The translations under genes and the position numbers were made by a program. A stretch of DNA of 64,000 bases, taken from assembly GCA_023634235.1 (NCBI GenBank), contig JAMKCF010000012.1:18423884-18487883 (forward strand), in the 5' to 3' direction. Below are positions 13,379-30,180 of this stretch, one piece after another. Source of the stretch: Pisaster brevispinus (Eukaryota > Echinodermata > Asteroidea > Forcipulatida > Asteriidae). How positions within the stretch are numbered: the first letter of the stretch is position 1; each line of letters starts with the position of its first letter. The notes under the pieces were generated by a model. The model saw only the letters and a program-made list of their open reading frames with translations. It was not told the origin of the DNA and searched no databases.

Positions 13379-13390
13379 GCCATCTTCCGG
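13379..13390. promoter_or_regulatory. YY1/ETS composite motif
   Basis: GCCATCTTCCGG combines a YY1 core (GCCATCTT) with an ETS core (CTTCCGG), a combination common at animal core promoters. On the minus strand the YY1 site overlaps an ATG opening a frame of only 14 codons. No gene was linked to it. Confidence 0.22.
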
Positions 13391-14579
13391 AGACGCTTCA
13401 CCGGTAATCTCGACCTGCTGCCGTTGTTTCTTTGATGTCCCCAGGTGGATACAGTACCAGCAATACTCTCGCCATAAGCACTTCCCTGCCGGATTTGGAG
13501 GCAAGGGGAAAAAAACGTCAACGGATGTATCATTATCGCTAGTGTCTGCTCTATTAAGTGCAGTTTCTTGAGGAAATGCATGACAGAATGATGTATGGTA
13601 CAACGATAATTTCAAACTCGTCTGTGGGTTTGTAAGATTCATCGGAACTGAGTCCGATTGGTATTGTGAGACTGAGTGCATGCAATACACTTAAGAAGCC
13701 GACAAATTAGCCATTATGAGTAATACAGCTGTGGGGTGTATGTAGTGCTGTTGGCTTCAATGCTCCAGGTAGTCTTTTCAAATGACTGATATTTAAAGAG
13801 CTTATCGGATAATAGTCGAGACTCTGAGTTTGTGGAAGAATTGCAAGTTTGGGGAAAAAATTAACGATTTCATTTAAAATGGAAGACTAAAACGGTTTTA
13901 AAGTAGCGCATGGAAGACTGAGTTTGTATACCTGTGTATAGGATATACAACTTTTAGTACAGTTTTAGTAAATTAAGGCCGGTGTGGTAGTTTTTCTCTT
14001 TGTGAAATAAGGTAGAAATGAGGCAGGAAATAAGAATAGTCGGTTCTTATTTAGTAAGTGCTAATTAACACGTAGTAACCATTGCTGTGATACGGGGAAC
14101 ATGGTTTGGCGAGACAACACTTTCGAAACGAAAGGAAAAGGACAATTCTTTAAGGGGTAGAAATTGTTTGTCTTTATGTAGATTACGATAACAACAAAGT
14201 ATTCTGTCATAACTTTAAACCATCTCCATTTAACTTAACTGAAGTAGGAAGGAGAAGAAGTCTGGTTCTCTTCTGTATAACTCAAAACGCTAGTAGTCAG
14301 GTAACATGAGATTTTTGAGACGAGCCAGGTGATTAAACAAATGGACAAACGAAACGGAATATATGTGACCAGTAAATCAATCAAGGTGTAGTTTTTAACG
14401 ATCTCAAAAGTTGATTACTTTGTCAGTTTGGGATAAAGTTGCGATAAGAAAATAATTCCCCGTCATCAACATTTGTTCTCTCAGAGTATATAAAGACAAG
14501 TGCGTTTTTAATTCACAATCGATTGATTGATCAAGTAATTTACAAGTTGAAACATTTTTCATGCTATTTTCATTTCGTT

Positions 14580-14585
14580 TTTATT
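14580..14585 (-). terminator. possible HMX polyadenylation signal
   Basis: AATAAA on the minus strand about 1.05 kb past the HMX stop codon. A variant ATTAAA lies nearer, at 14884-14879. No canonical signal was seen closer. Both are hexamer matches only, in AT-rich sequence. Confidence 0.2.
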
Positions 14586-15635
14586 CATTAGAACAAATCT
14601 TTTCAACACTGTACTTCTGACTGACATATTACAAGTGTGTTACTGAGTGATTTTGTAAAAAAAGTCTACTTTTTAAGTGATGTTGGTACTGAGTCAATCC
14701 AATTGTTACTGGTTAACATTTTAAAACATTTTTGCCATCCCGTTAGAACAATAATTGTGATCTTTTTTCCCCAAATCATTTTCGGCAATGAGCAGCCTAT
14801 TTTACTTGCAGGCATTCGCATTGAAGTGCCTCTTCAGTTGAAACCACCATTCAATCCAAATTCAATGACAGACACTGGTTTTAATTGGGATGTCGGTAGA
14901 AATTATGCGACGTGTTCAACATGAAACGAGAGTTATTTATAAGCAATAAGTCAGTAACGTCCACTAGATTGTTCTAAGGGAAATAGTGTTAGCCATAAGA
15001 CATTTTTACAAAGGAGGTGGATGCAAAATTGGTCAACAAACTGACGTTGACAAGTCTATGTCCTTAAAGTATGAAATAAAAAAGAAACACGGCCTGGTTT
15101 GCCTTTATCTGAGTCCCTTGAACTTTGGTGTCCATTATGAAAATCCGAATATAGGCTACAGTTTCTAGCGTCAGAAGCCGGTGGTAGAAAGGAGATAACT
15201 TTTACAGTTGACAAAGCTATACGAACATAATACGCTTTTGTACACCATTCTGTGTATAACGTTTCACAAATTAAAGAAAAGCGCAAATCACCAACAGAAA
15301 CATTCTACGGGTATCACCTGGAACGCCAAAGAAAACCATTTTCTGTTTGTTACAAACAGGCCGGTTACGATAAAAGTGGCATTAATCAAATTTGGATAAT
15401 GTACGACACTATACAAATTATTCTATACATTACACGCGTCCACATTTTGTCATCTGGTAATAATATATAACACATAACATAATATTTTGACATACTTATA
15501 TTAATAAACGTATATAATAATGTTAACGTTTTGCTAGTACATTGCACGTGTGAACATCATAATCACTACATTGACGGTCTCATAGCGTCCAAAATAAAGA
15601 CTATCCGAGTAAACTGTGAATATGATACGTCCATG

Positions 15636-18601
<2,966 letters not shown>

Positions 18602-19762
18602 TAAAGATAACTACGTAACAAAAATACTGGAGCGTGTGTAGATGATGGTTTCGCTTAAGCCCAACCTGATATGAGTTTAACTTGACTCTGCTTAACAGAG
18701 CCCGGTTCTGTGCACGAGTTTTCGCTTGTGGCACTTCTTTATCAAGGACCAATTAGTGATTGCGAGACTGAGGATGCGTGTGCTGCATCAGAGACAAGTG
18801 GGTTGGACGACGTGGCCTCTTCGATTCATGTGAAAATTACAAGCGCTGGTTGCTACTGTGCACAGACCATCCTCATCATGAAAGTGGTGATAGATTGCTC
18901 CTCCATCACCTGTAATACACCAGTGAATAGAGTGAAGGTAGGAATACAAACCTATATGGTTACTAGCCCCTGGGTGTGATGATGTCAAGATGCAACCATC
19001 CACAACGAGTTGTATGGAAGTATAGAGCCTAGCTGGCGCCTATCACCTATTCACATAATAATGTTTTAATAAAGATACCAACAGAGGTTAAATGGGCGAC
19101 AGGGGGAACGATACCACGTCATTGGATACGAAGAAAAGGTAATAGGATTACTGCAGGGATCGTAGCCAGTCGGCTCCTCCTTCTCAACTCTGGTCTCTTA
19201 TGTTTTACAGCCCCTGGCTTCTCCCGTACCCGTTTTCTTATTGTATTATTTTATTTATTTGTTTATTTTACTTACGGTTTATTTTTTTGCTGCAACTTTT
19301 AACTTTGTTTAATTGATTCCAATATAAGTTCCTTTCGTGGCAAGTTCTTCATGTTCAGCCACTGGCGATATTTGGTTTTTCAATTGGATTTATTGTCGTC
19401 TAATGATTAATGTATCAAATATAATTTTAAAAAATATTTTAGGCTTATGGTTTTTTGTGTCAATTTAGATGACTAAGCTGCAGTCAAGCGAAGAACCATC
19501 CAAATGTCCCACGTTACGAAACATTAAACATGTTTGTATCCTACAAACAAAGATATGTTTTCTTCAAATCGCGATGTGTGACGGTAGTTTTCCTATGGTT
19601 CATTTGCAAAAACAATAATGAACAATATAAACAATGAAAAGGTTACCTGATTCTACAAACACTTGTTCAAGGAAACCTTGTGGGAAATTTGCGAACCAAC
19701 AACAAAAATAAAAAGGCAGCAACCAAAAAAGTAGTGTTAAATGGTGCGTTCAAACCGTGCCA

Positions 19763-19790
19763 TAATATATATATATATATATAGATAGAT
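19763..19790. repeat. (AT)n then (GATA)n microsatellite
   Basis: About ten AT units running into two or three GATA units. Confidence 0.95.
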
Positions 19791-20769
19791 CACAACACGC
19801 ACTTCACTTTACAATATAAAAGAAAACCCGATTTTGGTTATCGACAAGGTCTTGAAACAATCCATTGAATAAATTAAAACCCATGCATATAAATTAAAAC
19901 CATGCATATGCACAACCATTGTCAAGCCACACCCCTTGATGACGACAGACACCCTCCTTACTCGCCCCTCCTACTTTTTGCCTCATCACACTGAGCATGC
20001 AACATGCTTTAAATGACGGGTTCTCTTCCGCAATCAATTGAACTTTTCATTAAGCAAATAGATAGCTTGAAATGTATTGATTTATAGCCAAGCTATTACC
20101 ACAAATTGCCTGAGCAGATAATCAAACTATAGATGTGGGAATCGCCCTTTGTCCAAGTACTGTCAGCTCCTCCAAAGGCACCGTGTCCCGCTCAGAAGAC
20201 GATGCCCAGATTCGGCGTCTCGTCCCGGTGGCTAAACGGCGAAGGCGGGGTGGCCCCATTACGAAGTGAGCATTCAATATACAGAGTTGAATAGCATATT
20301 AGCATGTGAATTGGATTGAAAGGAATAGAGTAGGTCCAGATAGCCCTCATGTCTCCTCTATTGTAACTACTGATCGCTGTTCTTTCATTGCATCATTACA
20401 CTCATCATCCCCAAACAATGATGAGCCACTGTGGTGGTCAAGAGGGCCCGACTCAGTGTCTCGATCGGCCTGGTCATCACCTCTCAGTGCCCGCTATGTC
20501 TTTCTTGTTTGACCAGTTAGGCCAGACGTGTGGCGTGTAAAATGACTTTCGGCCAATCATAGACGCGACTGTATTGTTACATGGTACTATACAACTCGGG
20601 TATAGAGGGCAATAATTGCTTCCAACCATGGGAGCTATACGATGGGAAACATGGCTCTTCACTCAATACAATACTTGATTGAGACCAGATAACAAGCTCA
20701 AACAGATTGTGGTTTGCAATTAAATCAACAACGTGCTTCAGTAATAGCTTGACACATTGCCAAGTATTT

Positions 20770-20798
20770 GTCTGTTTGTTTGTTTGTTTGTTTGTTTA
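20770..20798. repeat. (TTTG)n microsatellite
   Basis: Seven or so tandem TTTG units, upstream of HMX. Confidence 0.95.
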
Positions 20799-20873
20799 CG
20801 AGCTTTGTCCCTGTCATGCTCACAAAAAAGAGTTGTGCAGTTACCTCACACGTAATGATGTAGATTTTGTACA

Positions 20874-20890
20874 TTTTTTTTTTTTTTTTT
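20874..20890. repeat. poly-T tract
   Basis: Seventeen consecutive T, possibly the reversed poly-A tail of a retroposed sequence. Confidence 0.9.
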
Positions 20891-21070
20891 CATTTATTAT
20901 AATTCTGCTTTGTGAAGCCAAGGACTCAGAACGGCGAACTTAATCACTACACTATAACCAAAAACTCATAGGGGTGAAGACAAAGAAGGAAGTTTCAGTG
21001 TTAGATGTGGGAGGAAGACCCCAGAGAATTATGCTCTGAAAATCAGACTGAAAACCCGATTTCGCTACTG

Positions 21071-21180
21071 CCCCGGCGGGGTACGGACCGGGGTTTTAGA
21101 ATTGGATGGTGAGGAATACCACCTACTCCACTGCTACATACAACCAGACGACATATCCGAACTCATTGAATGTAGTGGTT
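21071..21180 (-). repeat. possible degenerate tRNA-like element on the minus strand
   Basis: The minus strand carries GGTCCGTACCC in the place of a B-box, inside a CCCCGG/CCGGGG inverted pair. Upstream of it is AGCAGTGGAGTAGGTGG, weakly A-box-like. Too diverged to be sure. Confidence 0.18.
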
Positions 21181-21236
21181 TTCTCTAAATGATGTCTGAA
21201 GTATATCCATTTCAAAATAGGGAGACCGCCAATTAG

Positions 21237-21301
21237 GGCTAGATGGTTCAGTTGGTAGAGCGCTAATCCGGAAGTCGCAGGTTCAAATCCTGCTCTAGTT
21301 A
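21237..21301 (+). repeat. tRNA-like sequence with shortened anticodon arm (tRNA pseudogene or SINE head)
   Basis: It has a seven-base acceptor half (GGCTAGA) that pairs with TCTAGTT, including two G-U pairs. The D-arm/A-box is TGGTTCAGTTGGTAGAGC. A perfect five-base T-stem GCAGG/CCTGC encloses TTCAAAT, with B-box GGTTCAAATCC. Only 14 bases lie between D-arm and T-arm where about 22 are expected, so roughly half of the anticodon arm is missing. It cannot be a normal tRNA; a SINE head or tRNA pseudogene is likely. Confidence 0.6.
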
Positions 21302-22229
21302 GTTTTCCATTGTATAACCCACTTTTTGTTTATCTTTTCATTAAGAAAATTTCACATGATTAATTTTCCCCCGACAGGGGAAATGGAAATTGGATGTAAC
21401 CTCACAGAACTAAACCTTTCCTCGTGATTTAATAAAATGATTATGATTTAGTGGTTTATTTTACTGTTGAAAAGTTAAACTACCACGTGGCAACGATTTC
21501 CCCAGTATATCACGTCTTCCCTTTTCCCCCTGTAAATTAATTCAACACCAATTCGCAAAATGCATAAAATGACAGAGTGGGAAGTGCAGTAATTTGCCCG
21601 TTGGTGTTTTTGCTGTTGTCGTTTATCTGAGCCTCTTAAACGTTGAGTTTATAGTTTTGTGTACCAGAAATATAGAGGAGACATTTGGGGACTTACATAT
21701 GCTTTCAGGGCTTAGGATTTAGCAATCAAGTTGAACGGAATCAAATCGGGCTTGTAGCCTACCATTCATATTTATTATTTGAATAGTGATTGTGTTTGTG
21801 GGATGTTCTATTTACCGTGTGATAGCTAGGATTTACAAAGGGCCTATGCTGTTTTTTGTATAGATTCGAATTATTTATGGACACATGTTCATAATGTTTT
21901 GTATGAAATAAAGCATTTCCAATAACAGTGGGGTAGACACAATGGAACTTAGTCGCTCAATATGATGATATAGGGGAAATGTGGAGGCCAAAATCCGTAT
22001 AATATGATTGAATATCTTGGTTCATATTGTGAGAGATATTTAGGTCAGATATGTTTCAGTCGAAAGGTCTTCCACAGGTCAACGAAAGCTGCGGATATAT
22101 TTGACTGGATATTCAAAATTACAATATTAACAACGAAACGGGTGCTGTTTGCAATGTAGTGGTGTGAGTGTACTTGTATTTACTTGATTATTTTTGTAAT
22201 TAGCGCTCTAATTTAAATCATTGACCTCC

Positions 22230-22246
22230 TCACCTGATTCAGGTGA
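22230..22246. promoter_or_regulatory. palindromic double E-box (CACCTG/CAGGTG)
   Basis: TCACCTGATTCAGGTGA is a perfect inverted repeat around one base. CAGGTG is the preferred site of Snail, ZEB and E-protein factors. It lies about 3.6 kb upstream of HMX. Confidence 0.25.
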
Positions 22247-25200
22247 AGTCAGTTTATCGTTTTATTGCAGCGAACTATACACGCATTTGAGCATTAATTT
22301 CAGGCAACGCTTCTATACAATAAGAATGGTGTTATGCACGATATTACACTATTGAAACTCATCAACCGTACTTCTTGCCGGCAAAGCACCATGTGTCAAC
22401 CGTCATAACTTCACACCTTCCCGTATGTGTTGATGATGACCAACCCGCTCTCTGATTCCCTCCTAGGTGTGATAGTTTGTCTGGGTGGTGGTGGGCTCAA
22501 CATGCCGCCGGGATCCGAGATCCATACGGTCATCAACCCCTACTGGCTGCTTGCTTGACGGGACAACCAGGCGCTCGGTGTGTCAGTAAGCCCGGTCCAA
22601 CCAATCCGTCACCCAGCTATTAGCAGGGAAAACCTGCAAAATTCCAGACAAATGGGTCAAGCAAAGCAGCTTGGTTGTTAACACAACCCGTCGCGGCTCG
22701 CTGAGCCTTCTATCATGGCCTGGTTTGGCGTCTCGCCCGCTTGACTGTGCCACTGCTCGACTAAATCTTGACAAAATAAACTGGATACTGACAAAGGCTA
22801 GATGAGCATGTATAGACGCTTGTGAACTGTCAACCAGAAGCATTGTCAAGCTTCCAACTTATTTTGGGGGTGGTTTTGTTGTTATGGACGCCATGCTGAC
22901 TGTGCAATCCACTCTGCTGTATTATTGCTCGGTATGAATCCAGGGTCTGCCAATCATAAATATTGATTGATTGGTAGATGGATCATTGGGAAACGACTTG
23001 AACAGTTCAGTCAATCAAAGGCGTCAAAACCAACAAGTGAATGGAGGTAAAGGACACTAAAAAAAATGTTGTTGATGATGATAACTACCAGATAAGTGTT
23101 GTATATACTCTGGAAAACTACACGATTTTAGAATCAGTAATCGGAACATTTCTGAGACTGTAATCAGGTTACTCATCGGTAAATAGAAGTCGGTTATACC
23201 TCAGGTAGATTGTTTAATCATCCTTTGTTCGTAAATATCCGTTTTGACCTTTTTTTACCGCAAACCAACTCTTAAATGTTCCACTTGGTTTGTAGGGTAC
23301 TTGCGTGCATAAACACAATAAACGAAATGCGTTTTGAGTTTTGTTAGTCATGCTTGCTTCCCGCGTTGGTGGACCCTTTATTTATTTATTTGTTTATTTT
23401 ATTTATTTTTTATTATTTTCAAAATGGCAGCATTTCAAATCAAAGCAAGATTTACTGGGCAGCCCAAATGAAAGCAGCTGCACACTTAGTGAGTTTTGTT
23501 GTAATGCATTCGAACATTATTGTTACATAGGCGTTTGTAACATATCTGTAAAGTGAATGACGCTGATATGCGGTGAAGCGACTCCATCGATGCTATAGCG
23601 ATTCCCTTATGTATAACAACATGGCTTGGTCTATGCAATGCTTGCTGTTAATTTATCGTTCCACTGTAATGGATTTGTAGGTTTTTAAGAGGACAATTGT
23701 AGACGAATAGGAAGATTTGATCATCTGATATGGTGGCTAGTAATCCATTAAGAGGTGTTGGTTTATGTCCGTGATGATTTACCGGTACCTACACAACAGG
23801 GCATACGGTTACTCAAACTTGATTTTGCTCTTACTGTTCGAAGCTTCTTTTGTTTCCTTGAAAATGTTCTTTATAAAAAATAAAAAGATAGGCGATAGAT
23901 AATTAGGTCAACAAAATAGGTTTAAGGCTAGTTTTAAAACATCATATTTTGTTTATAGTTTAGCTGTATTAAATTTAAACACCGGGCCTGGGTATTTCAT
24001 TTTCTAACCATTTAGTCACTCATTCTCTGTTGCTTTACCTTCAGTTATAGATTATTCTGGTATACACATGTACTTTGAATGAGATTCCCCTTGAATTGCA
24101 GAAAACATCATGTGTCAAGAAATCGGCTGAATAGTACCCACTGACTAGATTTGATGTGGACCTAATTAGCCTTATAGGCAATGTAGAATGGAGGACGATG
24201 ACATAGTTGAATTTAAGTGTGTGATCATTTCTTACTTTGGTAAAACTTCGTTTCTTTGGAGACGACTAGAATGTAGAAAGAATCCAATTTGGCTTGGTAA
24301 CGCTATAATTCAAATGCCATTAACTTACTGTAGGTAGCGACAGACGTAGTTAGTGGTTCCCGCGTCGAAGTCGCCCCGTACATACATCGCATCCAACGGG
24401 CCCAGTTAAAACGACGCTGTAGTGAATGATGGGTTAAGACAAAAAACATGTTTATCAAGTCGCTTTCTGAGATTATTCATCCTTTGGAAGATCTAATCTC
24501 ATCTTATTTTTGAGAGTTTTGGAGCTTCTTTAATTGTCCTAAATCTTGTCTGTTTATGTCAATAAACTCGGAGTGCAATGTGATGATTGAATGAACTTTT
24601 CTATGGGAATAAAACTGACGCAAAAAATATTACCTGGTTACCCAATGTATAGATTGAAATAAACATGGAGTAAATCTAACCATCAACATTGTCCTCATGT
24701 TTTCGTTTTTTATGCAGACTGGATGACTATGCCAAACATCTCTTTATATGTTTTAGATTTGTTAGCTTAAAATCTGAACTTAGTAAATTTGTAAAATAGT
24801 TTCTCCGTAGGATTATGTACGATTGACAACCAGAAAGGGCTGAAAAAGTCTAGTAAAAAACATGGCTATATTAAAACAAACGTTTCACCTCCCTACAGAC
24901 ATTAATAACACTTTAATATTTGAATGTTTTTGTTGATGAATTTTAAGTGTTGTATGGTCTCGGCTGTCGGTTACAGTTTGGGTCACTTTCTTGTGGATTG
25001 TTTATCCTTCGTTCCGATCTTATGACATATTGATTTTCGATTTAGATTTCCAAATCAATAGAAACAAGTATTGCTGGTAGACTCTTCCTCAAAAGCAAAA
25101 TGGACGTAAAAACATGAATGAAAACACATCCACAAATTAGGTTATGGGGACAAATACTCTACTTTCAAGAAGGTAGCAGGGTCTCAAGCCTTTCTTAGAC

Positions 25201-27162
25201 ATCTATCTTTCTTTTTCTTGGGTAGTTTTCTGTCCAGACTGGCTAAACCTTTGTCATGCATCCCATCAGTACAACTGACCAGTGACTAATTTGAGCCTTT
25301 CCCTACAAGGTTGACGCACCTGATGGAGACTAGTGTATTAGGCAGATGTTTGATGAACCCTAACTGGGCGGGTTAGGCTGCTAAATGAGCAGCAGCGCGA
25401 ACAGGTCGATGGCAAAATTTAGTCCGGTACCGGTAGTACAAAAGACCAAGCACTCAATGGGTACATAAGGCTCGTAATCCTAGACATACAGGCTCAGACG
25501 GTCTTCTCATACCCTAGTTATCTTTCCTCAAGAAAAAGAGGTTATGATTCGTGACAATAGGGTGGTAAGTCCTTAACAAGAGACCTTAATGGTTGTGTTT
25601 CTTCGTCTGATTATTGCAGTTCTTTACCGATAAGGGTTGGTCATTGTGCGGCGGCGTCACGGCGTCAACACACCGGAGACTAAGCACGATTTGACGGGAG
25701 GCCGCCCGGTGCCAGCTGGGAAGCCCTAACATAACTCATCTTAAGAAATATTGAATTATATTGGTTGAAGATAACTGTTTAAACTAGCCCATTCAAACTA
25801 CAATAGGATATGGTTGGTAACGCCGATAAATATCCTTCTATTGCTGTTCTACAATGACAGGCACTTCATAGTAAGTTTAATGGTTATAGGGTGTTTTTCA
25901 ATAGTTGCCGTTTGTACCCTTTTCGAAAAAGAAAAAAAACAATTGTATATCCTTGATTTGTTGAAAAAATAAATGCCGGCGTCTTTTCGGTTCCCGGTCA
26001 AAAGTTTGAGGATAATAGGCGGACGCTAAGCGAATAGAATTCCTGTAGCCTTATACAAACACGGTTTTATAAATACAGATTTACCCGATTCTTTGCAAAT
26101 TTCAATCTCCATAAAACGAGAATTCGTTGTGATTGATTGTTGCGATCGAGTTCGCTGTAGTTCAACAGCAATAATTCAGGATATTTTTTTACTAAAACAT
26201 CGCACTCTAAAGGGTATAAACTCAGACTTGCGAACATTTTAGTCTGCCGTGCGTGGGTACCCGTAGCGTTGTTGTTAGTTTTACTTATCCTGTTTATTGT
26301 TATCAACATCCAATTAACAGAATCGTCATTGCTTCATCGAGGCCACCGCGGTCTTTAGCTGGTTATTTTCTCTCCGATGTCCTGTCAATGAAGACTTGTA
26401 CGGTATTGAAGATGAAAACTGGCAAGCTAAACCCCTGACACCCATCGGCCTCGGTCCTCTACACCAGGCGCCAAAATAAGGCAGATGATACAATCGGATA
26501 CTAAATCTACCCGGGCCTGGCGCCGAGACTTTAGTGTAAAGACGCTCAATTGTGAAGTTGGTTTAGTTTTCTTCAAAGGATTTCCCCATCGGCATATCTA
26601 CTCATTATCTTCACTTAAACTTTCTCAAACCGATTTCTTAAGACAATCAATATTTACAAAACTGTGGTAGTTCACGCCTTGTTGAACTTATTTAGAAGTA
26701 ATTTGTATTTCTTTTATTGATTTCTCACCCTTCAAGTGGGTCTCAAAAGGTTACCGTGTGAACGCTCAATCGACTTCAATTGGCCACCTTGCGGCTAATT
26801 TGATTCCATTATCTCTGGGTTTTTAGTGTGAATATTATTGAGTGGTATGTTCACAAAAACTGAACGATTTTGTCATGAATTTTAGAAACTTGTTACATGC
26901 AGTTTTCTTCAGAATTACCATACCCATTTTCACCTCAAACCTTACTCTGTTGTTGTTTCCAACATTGCCCCAAGCTTTAGAACAACTAGTCTCTATAGGG
27001 TAGATCAACCATTAGAAATATTTTTAAAAGGATATAAAACTTTCGGGTTTTGGGTTGTCCATTGTTTTTCGAAATAGTGAACGCAACTGTTGTTGTCTAT
27101 TTTAGTGTGATATAAATCATGGCGAGACGTGACTTGACCCGTGGCATTTAACTTTAGACCGG

Positions 27163-27396
<234 letters not shown>

Positions 27397-29552
27397 TTGG
27401 GCTCAGCCAACCCTCGGGCTAGTTGTAAGTTTTCATGATTAAAACTCGTTCGTGTTTGTTCTGATAGTAGTTACAAAATTAGGTACTTTATTTTTGATGA
27501 GACTATTTTATACTCTTTTGATTTTTGGTGCCTTCTTTTGTGGACTCATCGGTCATTGGTTGCCAGTTATTCAATAGACAGATGTTGAACCCATACAAGT
27601 TTAGAAGTGGTTTTTTTAGTTTTTGTTTATTGTGCATTTGAAGCCTGTGCTATTGTCCAACTGTCAGAGACAGTCCGAGGTACCGATACCAACATTGGTT
27701 ATTCCAGCATACAGCCATGAGACATTAAGAAAGCCTACCCTATTAAGATTGCTCATGGTTTTTCATGGGAAGTAATGACGAGGAAGATTCCTAAGATATA
27801 TTATGTTGGTATATAAGACCCTCAGTCATTAATCTTAATCTATGAGATGTTGTAATTAGTGGTATTTTGGGACTAAGCCAACTGGTGTAAGAGTTCGGCA
27901 TGTCCTAATTACTCTATACCACAAACTACCTGCATCATTAGGAGAGGGATTTGTCAAACCCTCGGATTCCTCTCTCGCCGAGCTCTAGATGGACCTATTT
28001 TCATCCTGGAAAAAAATTCAGATAATTACGTTCAAATGAGAGATAACAAGCAATGCGAGAAGGAATGCCAGCGGCTCATAAGACGGTAGGCAAATAAGAA
28101 AAAAACTACAAGGTCTCGCAAATTGCGCACTTTCATTGAATGACATTGTGTTTTCCTGATTGGAAATTTAGAAACAAACATGCTTATTCTTCATCTTTTC
28201 ATATATGATAGGCATATTTGTTAATACACTATGCGGTTGCCCTGGGCAAGGGAATGAACAAGCGACTGATGAAGTTTTGTCTGATCATTTTTATGTTATC
28301 AAGCACAGAAGAGGTCGGCTCACACGTGCGCTATAATTACCCGTACTCCCCTCCAGCAGGAAAAAAAGTCATTTTCTCAATTTGGTTTCATCTTCGATGA
28401 TGGAATATTACCAGGCATGTTGAGAGATCATGGAGGGATCTCAGATTCGATGAATAGACCGTGTTGATGGGGGATGACAAATTACACAACTAGATAGACG
28501 CATTGTAAAAATACAAGGACATAATGCGACAAGTCTTTGTTCAGTTACAATCACTGAATGTAAAAACAAGGGCGTACTACACGCTGGGATAATCCCTGTC
28601 TTGTTCCCTACCTCTATGCCGTAGCAATCATTAAAAAGGGAGCAGACTGTGTTTTACAACAGTTTTGTTGCATTGATTTGTCAATCTTAATTGTTGAGCA
28701 AAGTGATGTCACAATACAAATCACTATGGTACTATTGACAAATCATCTTAAGATGAATCTTAGTGTTTTATGAAATCAAACCCAGAAGTAACAAACATGA
28801 TCGGAATAAATACAAATACATAACAAATAAGAAAACCATAACATCTTCCTTTCATATTTTAACTCTCCTTTCCTTATCTACATCTATGTCTTCGCATTTT
28901 CTCGAGTCCATCTTCACATTCATAGTACCCGACTCATTAAAATGAAACACCGTGTGATGACACCATCAACAAAAGACTGATGAAGATAATTAGCAATACA
29001 CCAAACCTTTTACTCTGTTATGTTGAAGTGGTGTACCTAGTGTTATAATCAGGACATAGTCCTGCTTCTACAGTCAGAGATGTCCATCTCTGACCCTAAC
29101 ATAGTGTAATGATCGTCAAATGTGGCAAGATTAACACGACCGATATGCGAGCCCTCTTTCCCGTTGAAATGAACTATCTTGACCGGGTGTCAACTGATAT
29201 TTTAACTGTCCCACTATACTAAGAACACCACAAAGCAATCTGTGGTTATTTCCACCTGTCACTGCCAAATGGTACTGAATGCTCCAACTACTGCCATCCA
29301 CACCTCCATCGGTAGAACAGTTTTCTGTTTCAGTAGTTTGACTTGTTTCATTATAAACACCTAAAAAGGTTGATACAATCTTAACATACCAGGATGCAAA
29401 ACGTGAGCTTGCTGTTGCTGTTACGTTAGTTAATGTTTGCTGTTGATTTTAAAATCTGTAGCTTGTCTCTTACCAAGACACAGCCCGGCAGTAGTTAGAC
29501 AGTACTGTAGATGCTGAGTTTGAGTTTTAGGCAGGTAGCTAAATGCTGTTAA

Positions 29553-29600
29553 AGATCATGTTTCTTTTCTTGTTTCATGTTTCTTTTCTTGTTGATCATG
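29553..29600. repeat. short direct repeat of TCATGTTTCTTTTCTTGT
   Basis: Two tandem copies of an 18-base unit and a partial third after an insertion. Confidence 0.8.
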
Positions 29601-30180
29601 TTTCGTTACTCATGTCTTCATGAAATATGAACACATTCAATGTTACGTCTTCAAGGTTGTACGAAATTCAATCAATGTTTCACCTTGTGGAAGTAAACAA
29701 CAAGCTCTGTTTGTTGTTTACACACTTCAATGGTTCTAGCTGTATTTTTTTGTTGGTGCAGTTTTTTTGTTTTTTTGTTTTTTACTTCCCCACAAAAATA
29801 ACACGTAATAAATTGGTATTTTTTCCGTCGTCAAACAAGTCCGTGAGTGCGCCCTCTTTTTAGGGGTAAACCACATGCCCGGAGCGTGACTGGCTTAAAA
29901 AAGGAATTGTTGACAATATTCAAGGTTGTGAGACTACGCCCTCTATTGCCTAATCAGTGATTCTCAAAAAGTATTAATATACTATTTGTTTAATCCATTG
30001 TTGAAATGGACTTATTTAAATACCAAGGAGACTGTTATTAATTGATGAAAACATATGTATTTACACAGCATTTCTAATAATAGAATCGATTCGGATTGTT
30101 GTGTCTGTATATAGACCAAGAGAAGGTCATTAAATAATCATGATTGTTATCTGTCCTGTAAAACATTAAAACAGGATCTC

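Larger units (their letters stand above)
4521..15635. other. intergenic region downstream of HMX
   Basis: No gene recognised. It holds a degenerate 69-bp duplication (9020-9150), two Otx-type GGATTA words (8114, 8128) beside a TAATTAAA, a coding-like but unassigned 102-codon frame (6637-6945), a similar 84-codon minus-strand frame (11348-11602), a C-rich, probably repeat-derived block (about 12650-12940) and a YY1/ETS composite (13379). HMX 3' UTR must occupy part of 14.5-15.6 kb. Confidence 0.5.
18602..27162. other. intergenic region upstream of HMX
   Basis: Should contain the HMX promoter and 5' UTR, but no TATA box or other clear start signal was found. Higher-complexity blocks at 18700-19000, 20150-20500 and 22340-22860 are candidates for regulatory sequence. 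It also holds a tRNA-like element (21237), a possible second tRNA-like relic (about 21071), microsatellites, and a CAGGTG/CACCTG palindrome (22230). Confidence 0.5.
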
